From NCBI GenBank assembly GCA_031254685.1, contig JAIRTZ010000007.1, positions 1 to 8,744 on the forward strand: a stretch of 8,744 bases of DNA, written 5' to 3'. Under the pieces are notes generated by a model. It was not told the origin of the DNA, searched no databases, and saw nothing but the letters and a program-made list of their open reading frames with translations. This stretch comes from Methanomassiliicoccaceae archaeon (GTDB lineage: Archaea > Thermoplasmatota > Thermoplasmata > Methanomassiliicoccales > Methanomethylophilaceae). A program made the position numbers and the translations under genes. This document shows positions 1 to 5,210 of this stretch, piece by piece; position 1 is the stretch's first letter; every line of letters starts with the position of its first letter.

Positions 1-1
1 C

Positions 2-274
2 GACGACACGATAAGAGTTACGATATTCAGAGCAGGTTCCGGTCACGCTCCTTCCGAGGAGCCGTCATCATTGCCGATCAATGATTTTGAGAACGCGATC
101 TTAAGTTACTTGGCAAAGAATCCAAAGGCAACGATTTCAGACCTCGTGGCTGAAATGGGCGTGTCCAGGCCAACTGTGAACAGAGCATTAAAGAAACTCA
201 AATCTCTAGGTCTGCTATCGAGAATCGGTACCAAGAGCATTGGTATGTGGGCAGTTAAGCATATCGAACATTAA
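2..274 (+). CDS. C-terminal fragment of a winged-helix protein, probably AlbA_2/RecG-like regulator (5' end outside window)
   Basis: The frame is open to the left edge and ends at TAA 272-274, so the 90 visible residues are the tail of a longer protein and the TTG at 71 need not be a start. The first visible stretch (DDTIRVTIFR) resembles the beta-strand that precedes the C-terminal domain in AlbA_2 (AAA_4, Schlafen-like) putative transcriptional regulators. After a Ser/Pro/Glu-rich linker, residues 27-88 form a winged helix. Its helix-turn-helix lies at about 43-66, with recognition helix SRPTVNRALKKLK, and the wing is SRIGTKSIGMWAV. This ending is typical of that family, whose members bind DNA and are often annotated as ATP-dependent DNA helicase RecG-related. 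An ArsR/MarR-type regulator is the alternative. The DNA is AT-richer than the rest of the window, which suggests a different history from the ACS genes. Confidence 0.72.
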   Translation, partial: DDTIRVTIFRAGSGHAPSEEPSSLPINDFENAILSYLAKNPKATISDLVAEMGVSRPTVNRALKKLKSLGLLSRIGTKSIGMWAVKHIEH

Positions 275-280
275 TTTTGA

Positions 281-401
281 GTGATACTTAGGTGATACAT
301 AGGTGATACATAGGTGATACATAGGTGATACATAGGCGATACATAGGTGATACATAGGTGATACATAGGTGATACTTAGGTGATACATAGGTGATACTTA
401 G
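281..401. repeat. Tandem array of eleven 11-bp direct repeats (GTGATACATAG)
   Basis: Eleven units of exactly 11 bp run head to tail with no spacer. Seven are GTGATACATAG. Units 1, 9 and 11 (starting 281, 369, 391) are GTGATACTTAG, and unit 6 (starting 336) is GCGATACATAG. The A-to-T variant lies at the two ends, as in arrays that homogenise by slippage or unequal exchange in the middle. Every junction reads AGGTGAT (AGGCGAT in unit 6), a match to the complement of the 16S rRNA 3' end, so a plus-strand transcript would carry about ten Shine-Dalgarno-like sites. The plus strand is closed by TGA/TAG in all frames, so the array is not coding on that strand. It begins six bases after the stop of the winged-helix gene. 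It could be a minisatellite, a set of protein-binding iterons, or a transcript element; nothing in the sequence decides this. Confidence 0.97.
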
Positions 402-559
402 AGCATTTTTGAAAGACGTCAACAGTATTGACATTTTCCAACGGAATTCGTGTCACATTCTAATTGCAATAAATGGGCCGTTTGAGATTTGAAAAACGAC
501 TTCTGGACGGCTCACGGAAAAACGTCTCCTCATACACCGTCCCTCGTGCAGAGAACTTG
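402..559. other. Intergenic stretch without a recognisable gene
   Basis: With the repeat array this makes a 320-base gap between coding regions (275-594). I see no plausible gene here; the minus-strand frame crossing 453-725 overlaps the 185-residue gene and looks like nothing. A short inverted repeat, GTCAA-CAGTA-TTGAC, lies at 418-432 and could be an operator half-site pair, but it is short enough to be chance. Base composition changes here from AT-rich on the left to the GC-richer coding regions on the right. Confidence 0.6.
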
Positions 560-571
560 AAAATATTATAT
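560..571 (+). promoter_or_regulatory. Archaeal-type TATA box for the 595-1152 gene
   Basis: AAAATATTATAT is centred near 565, about 30 bases before the ATG at 595. With the usual archaeal spacing of about 25 bases from TATA centre to transcript start, the mRNA would begin near 590 with a leader of only a few bases. A GTGAT element (587-591) lies just before the start codon and may act as a weak Shine-Dalgarno site if the leader reaches it. Inferred from sequence only. Confidence 0.45.
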
Positions 572-594
572 CCTCACATCCGATACGTGATACG

Positions 595-1152
595 ATGACA
601 GAGGACCGTCTGCAGTTCAAAGGCGAATATCTGGTAAGATTTCTCGTCAAGGAGCTGCGCCGTGCGCGTGAGGAAGCGTTAAGGTCGGCCATGCACGGCG
701 ACGGCAACGACGTATTCGACGGCATTTATTCAAAATATGAGATAATACCGCTGACCATCCGCGAGGACGCGATACGGAGGAGCGAGACCACCGGCTATTT
801 TACGGACATATTCTCAAGATACGCCGGCGTGAGCTCCGAGAGGACGGCCTGCGGGATCACGGAATTCAGGATACCGTTCGAGGGAGACGAACGATTGTTC
901 GGATACACAACGCATCCGCTGCCGTTCAATCCGTACGGGCGGGTGGAGGACGGGTCGTTCATAATATCCGTGAAAGAAGGGGACCAATCCCATCTCAGCG
1001 ACTATGACTATAACCTAAGCCGCCTGAGGGAATGCGTCGGAAGGGTGAGGGATTCCGTTACGGTGTACAACGCCGACCTCAGGGATATCATCACAACGTT
1101 TGCGGGAAAGGGCCATGCGTCCGTTCGGAGAAAGGTAAGGATAGGGCACTGA
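595..1152 (+). CDS. Hypothetical protein, 185 residues, unrecognised
   Basis: I do not recognise a family. The frame uses the same codon style (AGG, ATA, GCG, CCG) as the ACS genes and has a TATA box and a GTGAT element just before the ATG, so it is probably a real gene. The N-terminus (about residues 6-35) is a charged, likely helical segment containing VKELRRAREEALRSAMHG. The middle is mixed alpha/beta with aromatic residues (GYFTDIFSRYAG, RLFGYTTHPLPFNPYG). The last 15 residues are strongly basic. I see no signal peptide, membrane segment or metal motif; there are only two cysteines, far apart. It lies 76 bases before the likely start of the methionine synthase gene, which has its own TATA-like element, so the two need not form an operon. 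The basic tail would suit nucleic acid binding, but that is a guess. Confidence 0.7.
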   Translation: MTEDRLQFKGEYLVRFLVKELRRAREEALRSAMHGDGNDVFDGIYSKYEIIPLTIREDAIRRSETTGYFTDIFSRYAGVSSERTACGITEFRIPFEGDERLFGYTTHPLPFNPYGRVEDGSFIISVKEGDQSHLSDYDYNLSRLRECVGRVRDSVTVYNADLRDIITTFAGKGHASVRRKVRIGH

Positions 1153-1198
1153 GACAGTATCGATGCCGCGCACGGAGGGATAACACGGAACGGTGACC

Positions 1199-1208
1199 TT
1201 TAATTATT
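1199..1208 (+). promoter_or_regulatory. TATA-like element for the methionine synthase-cooC operon
   Basis: TTTAATTATT is centred near 1204, 25 bases before the ATG at 1229. That is the distance expected between an archaeal TATA box and a transcript start, so the mRNA would start at or beside the ATG and be leaderless. The element lies inside the alternative GTG-initiated reading frame (GTG at 1193), which argues against that upstream start. Confidence 0.45.
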
Positions 1209-1228
1209 ATGCGGTCATTGGCAAAGCA

Positions 1229-2251
1229 ATGGACTGGAATTTTTCGACCACGCTCATAGGTTCGCTGCCGTACGATGACGCGAAGACCGCGCTGGACAGG
1301 ATACTCGACGGCAACGTAACGTGTCCCGCGTGGCCGCAGTTGCCGGCACTGGGATATTCGGAGAGCATGTACGTGCAGACCGGCTGCTATCTTCCCGGAA
1401 TAGAGATCGACGTGAACGGCAAGAAGATCAGCGCAGATACGGTAAATTACGATCCGACGGAGATATACACGGCGATATTGTCCGGGGACGAGTCATATTT
1501 CGGCCACCCGGACAAGTATCACAAGGGACTTTACGAATTCATACTGCGCGACCTCTCCGAATTCAAGGCGGTGAAAGGCCAAGTGACGGGGCCGATAAGC
1601 GAAGGTCTCCAGATACTCGACCGCAACTGCCGTCCGGTGATATACGACGACGCATATTCGGAGATAGTACGGAAAACAGTTAACATGGCGGCGAAGTGGC
1701 AGGCGAAAGGTCTGTCAAAATGTAACGGCAACGTGATAATGTTCTTCGACGAACCGTCGCTCACGCTTCTCGGAACACCGTTCGCGTCGATATCCAACGA
1801 CCAGGCGGCGGAATGGATCAACGAGTCCATGGAAGGATTGGATTGCCTGAAGGCGATCCATTGCTGCGGCAACACCGATTGGGCAACGGTGCTGAGAACG
1901 GACATCGACATACTGAGCTTCGATGCGTACGCGTATGCGCACACGATAGCGATGTTCCCCGACGAAGTTTCACGATTCCTTGAGAAGGGAGGCACATTAT
2001 CATGGGGCATCATACCGAGCAGCGACGATGCGATCGAGATAGAAACGGCCGGCAGCCTTGCGAAGATATTCAGAGAGAACATCAAAGCGCTGGTGAGGAA
2101 GGGCATTGATGAGGACCTTATCGTAAAAAGGTCGTTAATGACGCCGCAGTGCGGGCTGGGAGGCATGGAGGTATGGAACGCCGACAAGGCGCTGATCATG
2201 CTCCGTGAGGTCTCGGAAGCTATGCGGGAACACTACGGGGTGAGCGAATGA
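1229..2251 (+). CDS. Folate-independent core methionine synthase (MetE C-terminal domain-like, MesB/MesC type)
   Basis: Predicted cytosolic zinc enzyme moving a methyl group from a methyl-corrinoid protein to homocysteine. The 340 residues correspond to one TIM barrel, the catalytic half of MetE; the folate-binding half is absent. Visible motifs: TTLIGSLP (7-14), matching the MetE homocysteine-contact IGS; VTGP; FFDEPS with D174-E175-P176, like MetE DEP; zinc ligands H211-x-C213 (IHCCG) and C308 (TPQCGL). The acidic ligand position appears to be D232 (LSFDAY), where MetE has Glu. A GTG at 1193 would add 12 residues, but ATG 1229 begins next to the TTxIGS strand and lies 25 bases after a TATA-like element, so I prefer it. 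Its stop overlaps cooC, and it faces the CFeSP operon. Core synthases of the MesB and MesC families occur in Wood-Ljungdahl anaerobes and are predicted to accept methyl from CFeSP. Which family this is cannot be settled by eye. A UROD-like corrinoid methyltransferase with another acceptor is the alternative. Confidence 0.8.
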   Translation: MDWNFSTTLIGSLPYDDAKTALDRILDGNVTCPAWPQLPALGYSESMYVQTGCYLPGIEIDVNGKKISADTVNYDPTEIYTAILSGDESYFGHPDKYHKGLYEFILRDLSEFKAVKGQVTGPISEGLQILDRNCRPVIYDDAYSEIVRKTVNMAAKWQAKGLSKCNGNVIMFFDEPSLTLLGTPFASISNDQAAEWINESMEGLDCLKAIHCCGNTDWATVLRTDIDILSFDAYAYAHTIAMFPDEVSRFLEKGGTLSWGIIPSSDDAIEIETAGSLAKIFRENIKALVRKGIDEDLIVKRSLMTPQCGLGGMEVWNADKALIMLREVSEAMREHYGVSE

Positions 2252-2985
2252 TAATAGCGCTCGCAGGAAAAGGCGGCGTCGGAAAAAGTTCGATATCATC
2301 GCAGCTGATATTGCAGCTGTCAAAAAAAGGTCTCGTGCTTGCCGTTGACGCAGATCCGAACACAAACCTTCCGGACAAGCTCGGACTGAACGCAGAGGGA
2401 ACGATCGGCGAGATAAGGAATCGTATCGTGAAGGATCCGGACATAGTGCCGAAGGGGATCAGCAAGCACGAGTACATTGCCACCGAAATTCGTAAAGCAA
2501 TGCACGAGCACGATAATATCGATCTTCTGGTGATGGGAAGGCCGGAGGGAGAGGGATGCTACTGCTTCATGAACAATGTGCTTCGGGAATGTTTCTCCGG
2601 CATGATCAAGAATTACAAATTCACGGTGGTGGACAACGAGGCGGGGATGGAACATCTTTCCAGGAAGATACTGCCGAGGGCGGATGTCCTTCTCCTGGTA
2701 TCGGATCCCACGAGGATAGGCATACGCACCGCGTCACGGCTGGCGTCGGTCGCTTCGGAGGTGGGCATGCAGATCGGCAGGAGGATACTGATAGTGAACA
2801 ACCTGCCGGGGGATCTCCCGAAAGAACTGGCGGATGAGGCGAAGGCCAACGGATTCGACGATGTCGCGGCGATAAGGCACGACCCGTTCGTATACTCGGC
2901 GGGGCTGGAAGGTTCTGCGCTCAGGCTGCCGGACGATTCCGAATTGAGCAAAGGCGTGGCGTCGATAATAAAAATGATCACTTGA
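2248..2985 (+). CDS. cooC: CooC/AcsF-type nickel-insertion ATPase
   Basis: MinD-like (SIMIBI class) P-loop ATPase that matures nickel enzymes; CooC serves CO dehydrogenase and AcsF serves acetyl-CoA synthase. The 245 residues begin with the deviant Walker A GKGGVGKS (7-14, signature Lys8, catalytic-loop Lys13). Switch I follows as VDADPNTNLP (33-42), then GRPEGEGCYC with C104-x-C106, the CxC pair that binds metal at the CooC dimer interface. VVDNEAGMEHLSR (127-139) is the switch II region. NNLP near 184-187 fits the nucleotide base-recognition Asn. The ATG overlaps the methionine synthase stop by four bases (ATGA) and is preceded by GGGGTGA at good spacing, so the two are translationally coupled. 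With acsB nearby and no CO dehydrogenase gene visible, loading nickel into the ACS A-cluster (AcsF role) is the simplest job, but sequence alone does not separate CooC from AcsF. The 3' end overlaps the convergent acsC gene by eight bases. Confidence 0.93.
   Translation: MIIALAGKGGVGKSSISSQLILQLSKKGLVLAVDADPNTNLPDKLGLNAEGTIGEIRNRIVKDPDIVPKGISKHEYIATEIRKAMHEHDNIDLLVMGRPEGEGCYCFMNNVLRECFSGMIKNYKFTVVDNEAGMEHLSRKILPRADVLLLVSDPTRIGIRTASRLASVASEVGMQIGRRILIVNNLPGDLPKELADEAKANGFDDVAAIRHDPFVYSAGLEGSALRLPDDSELSKGVASIIKMIT
2965..2977 (-). terminator. Possible T-rich terminator after acsC/cdhE
   Basis: Read on the minus strand, the bases right after the acsC stop are TCATTTTTATTAT. Archaeal intrinsic termination often needs only a U-rich stretch, so this could end the ACS operon. 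It lies inside the 3' end of cooC. On the plus strand, a small hairpin (GTTCC-GCA-GGAAC, 2987-2999) follows the cooC stop but lacks a T-run. Both are weak. Confidence 0.25.
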
Positions 2986-4285
2986 GGTTCCGCAGGAACT
3001 TCGGTATGTCGCGCGACTCCGTGGTGCCGACGATAACTTTGCGATTAAGCATATCATTCAGTTTTGAGGACATCCTCGCGACCAATCCCGGAATGACGAC
3101 AACGCCGCCGCTCTTTGCCAGCACGCCGCTGTCGTTCAGCGCCTTCGTAACGTGTTCTGCGCTGAACTTGCCCGCCGAGTACGCCGTGAGCACGGACAAT
3201 CCCTCGGTGTCCACGATCTGCAGCCACACGGGGACCTTCGATTTCTCGATGTCCGCGCGCACCGTGAAATATGTCAGCGAGAAATTCGTGGTGAAGAATA
3301 TCGGCGAATGCTCGTCGGGGTCGCCTATGGGATACAGCCCCGGTTTCACCTGTATCGGCACCTGCGGATCGGTGTATATATTCTGACGGAGCGTGAATAA
3401 CGGCAATGCCTCGTAACTCTTCAGATCGTCGAATATAACGAGACTGCCGTACTTCATCGTCGACATCGCCGCCATCGCCACCGCGTACTCGCCGGAGCCG
3501 ACGCGGTTCATCAGCGGATATCCGAACGGCTTGAATTTCTTCTTTATCGCGCTGCGTCTCGCAACGGTGTGGCGCTCAATGCAATCCTTCAGATTCGACG
3601 CGCCCGTTTCCAGAACGATATCGTCGATCCCCGCGGCCTTCGCCTTCTCGGCAAGGTCCGCCAGTTCTTCCATGCTGTCGGACCTCAGCGCGAGCGGGCA
3701 CGAATACCTTTTCGCAAGTTCCGTCATCTTATCGATGTTCCCGGGATCAGCGTGATATATCAGAGGTCTTCTCGGCGACGCGGCGCTGAGCGCCTTTTCT
3801 ATCACGGCGGCATCGCATTCAAGGACGAACGGCCTGTCCCATATCCTCATCGCATCGCCGACGGCCTTCGCATACGCATCGGCATCGCCGGAGTCGCATT
3901 TTATTGATACTGCATCGATATCGAATATCATCCCGACGCGTTCGAAACTTAATTTTTTGATCTCGGCGATACGTTCCGGTATGTTGCACGTATCGGAGAC
4001 GGTGATCGCGTATGCGACGGGGTTGATGAAACGGCGTTCGTGTCTGTATAGCACGGTCTCGCCTCCCATCCGGATCTCCTTTCCCTTTCCGACGGCGACG
4101 CTCCGTATCGGCGGAGCCGCCGACGCCTCCAGCGCACTCTTCGAGGATTGGCTCACATGCGGGCAATCGTCGATCTTCGCCTTCTGATTGGCGAGCAGCA
4201 TCGCGAACGCGAGGCATGTCGGCTGGCCGCAGTCCTTGCAGTTAGTTTTCGGAAGGAGCTTGAAGAATTCGATCGCCGTCGGCAT
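2978..4285 (-). CDS. acsC: Corrinoid iron-sulfur protein large (gamma) subunit, AcsC/CdhE
   Basis: Large CFeSP subunit. It carries the corrinoid that holds the methyl group and the [4Fe-4S] cluster that reactivates oxidised cobalt. The 435 residues fit the family's usual length of about 440-460. The N-terminal cluster motif is C16-x2-C19-x4-C24-x16-C41, complete. A TIM barrel follows at about residues 75-310. The C-terminal cobamide-binding domain (about 325-435) shows the typical TTNFSLTYFTV (332-342), DTEGLSVLTAYSAGKF (359-374) and the terminal IPKFL (427-431). The ATG overlaps the acsD stop (TGAATG arrangement), with GAGGTGA just upstream inside acsD, so the two subunits are translationally coupled, as expected for a 1:1 heterodimer. 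It is the last gene of the operon and meets cooC tail to tail. In this locus it is the likely methyl donor to the core methionine synthase as well as the partner of ACS. Confidence 0.96.
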   Translation of the reverse strand: MPTAIEFFKLLPKTNCKDCGQPTCLAFAMLLANQKAKIDDCPHVSQSSKSALEASAAPPIRSVAVGKGKEIRMGGETVLYRHERRFINPVAYAITVSDTCNIPERIAEIKKLSFERVGMIFDIDAVSIKCDSGDADAYAKAVGDAMRIWDRPFVLECDAAVIEKALSAASPRRPLIYHADPGNIDKMTELAKRYSCPLALRSDSMEELADLAEKAKAAGIDDIVLETGASNLKDCIERHTVARRSAIKKKFKPFGYPLMNRVGSGEYAVAMAAMSTMKYGSLVIFDDLKSYEALPLFTLRQNIYTDPQVPIQVKPGLYPIGDPDEHSPIFFTTNFSLTYFTVRADIEKSKVPVWLQIVDTEGLSVLTAYSAGKFSAEHVTKALNDSGVLAKSGGVVVIPGLVARMSSKLNDMLNRKVIVGTTESRDIPKFLRNLK

Positions 4286-5206
4286 TCACTCACCTCTGAG
4301 CTCTTCGGCATATCCGAGTATCATGTCCGCCGCGCCCGGTCCGCGCATGATCACAATGTCGGCTCCGGAGACCATCGCCGCCATCGCGGTCATCGTCTCC
4401 CACCATGTGACGCGGCTTCTCACGTCACCGAGTTCTTTGTCCTCGTCGTTCACCGCGTCGCCGACGTCCCAAGCGCCGGTCGCATCGCATATCATCGGTA
4501 TCTGTAGCATTTTGTCATTCGACAGCGCCGCCAGGCGTATCCTCTCGTTCACCGAGTACGAGTAGTCCAGACCCATGCCCAGCGGGGCCATCAGCGGGTC
4601 CATCAGGATATCGTTACGCTGAACGCCGAAATCGGTAAGGATGATGTTCATCTGCTTCGCCAGGTTAAGGTCCAGATTGGAGAACGCGATCAGCGAGTGA
4701 TCGCCCGCTATCGCTGCCGAGGATATTGTCTTGTACTCATCCTCGTCCGCTTTTCCGAGTATCAGCTTCGTGCCTTTGACGGATTCGCCGATCGCCCTCA
4801 TCACCTCGTTATCGATCTCCGGCGTGCCGCATCCGTAGACTATCAGCGGAAGCTGCGTCGCATCAGCGATCCTTTTCACCAGCTCGGCGGCCTGCTTCGG
4901 CGTTCTCTTTCCCTTATCGGGATCAACGCCTTTCAGCCGGAGGCAGATCATGTCCATTCCAAGCGACCGCCACATCATCGCCCATTCCGTCGGGTCCTTC
5001 TGACGGCCGTCGAACATCGACGCCGCAAGCTCCGGATAGTCCGTAAGGTCGTCGACAACCTCGCCCGCGATCATCACTCTGCGTTTCGATGCGCTTTCGA
5101 AGGAAAGGAACGGCATGCCGTCCGCGCCTCCGGCAATGTAACCGCTGCCGAGAGGGGCCTCGCCTATCCTTCCCTGATATTTCTCGCTGACGTCCGGTAT
5201 CTTCAT
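4286..5206 (-). CDS. acsD: Corrinoid iron-sulfur protein small (delta) subunit, AcsD/CdhD
   Basis: Small CFeSP subunit, a TIM barrel without its own metal cofactor that caps the cobamide held by the large subunit. At 306 residues it matches the shorter bacterial AcsD (about 310-320) rather than typical methanogen CdhD proteins, which are roughly 390 or longer. Landmarks: the N-terminal substrate-like segment ending GGADGMPFLSFE, then MAGE-like IAGEVVDDL (46-54), the barrel strand LPLIVYGCGTPEID near residues 118-131, and the region DPLMAPLGMGLDYSYSVNERIR near 203-224, which is well conserved in the family. Four bases separate it from the acsB stop, and the acsB TGA lies within the GTGATACG element just before the ATG. 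The same 12-mer, GTGATACGATGA, occurs at the start of the 595 gene. It is followed by acsC with a one-base-adjacent stop/start junction. Confidence 0.94.
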   Translation of the reverse strand: MKIPDVSEKYQGRIGEAPLGSGYIAGGADGMPFLSFESASKRRVMIAGEVVDDLTDYPELAASMFDGRQKDPTEWAMMWRSLGMDMICLRLKGVDPDKGKRTPKQAAELVKRIADATQLPLIVYGCGTPEIDNEVMRAIGESVKGTKLILGKADEDEYKTISSAAIAGDHSLIAFSNLDLNLAKQMNIILTDFGVQRNDILMDPLMAPLGMGLDYSYSVNERIRLAALSNDKMLQIPMICDATGAWDVGDAVNDEDKELGDVRSRVTWWETMTAMAAMVSGADIVIMRGPGAADMILGYAEELRGE

Positions 5207-5210
5207 CGTA

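Noticed and set aside
281..401. CRISPR array
   Set aside because: The units are 11 bp and directly adjacent, with no spacers and no cas genes nearby.
281..401. Coding repeat on the minus strand (the 11-bp unit is open in all three minus frames, giving an 11-residue repeat)
   Set aside because: No start with a ribosome site or flanking conserved coding sequence is evident, and openness follows automatically from a stop-free 11-mer.
453..725. Minus-strand open frame of 90 codons
   Set aside because: It overlaps the promoter and start of the 185-residue gene, has a low-complexity Ser/Arg composition, and has no upstream signals.
1193..1228. Upstream GTG start for the methionine synthase
   Set aside because: The extra 12 residues cover the TATA-like element and are not expected before the TTxIGS strand. 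The ATG at 1229 fits both the family N-terminus and the transcript-start spacing.
1531..2199. Minus-strand open frame of 222 codons opposite the methionine synthase
   Set aside because: The plus strand carries the conserved zinc and homocysteine motifs in this interval. The minus translation is Ser-rich with no recognisable domain.
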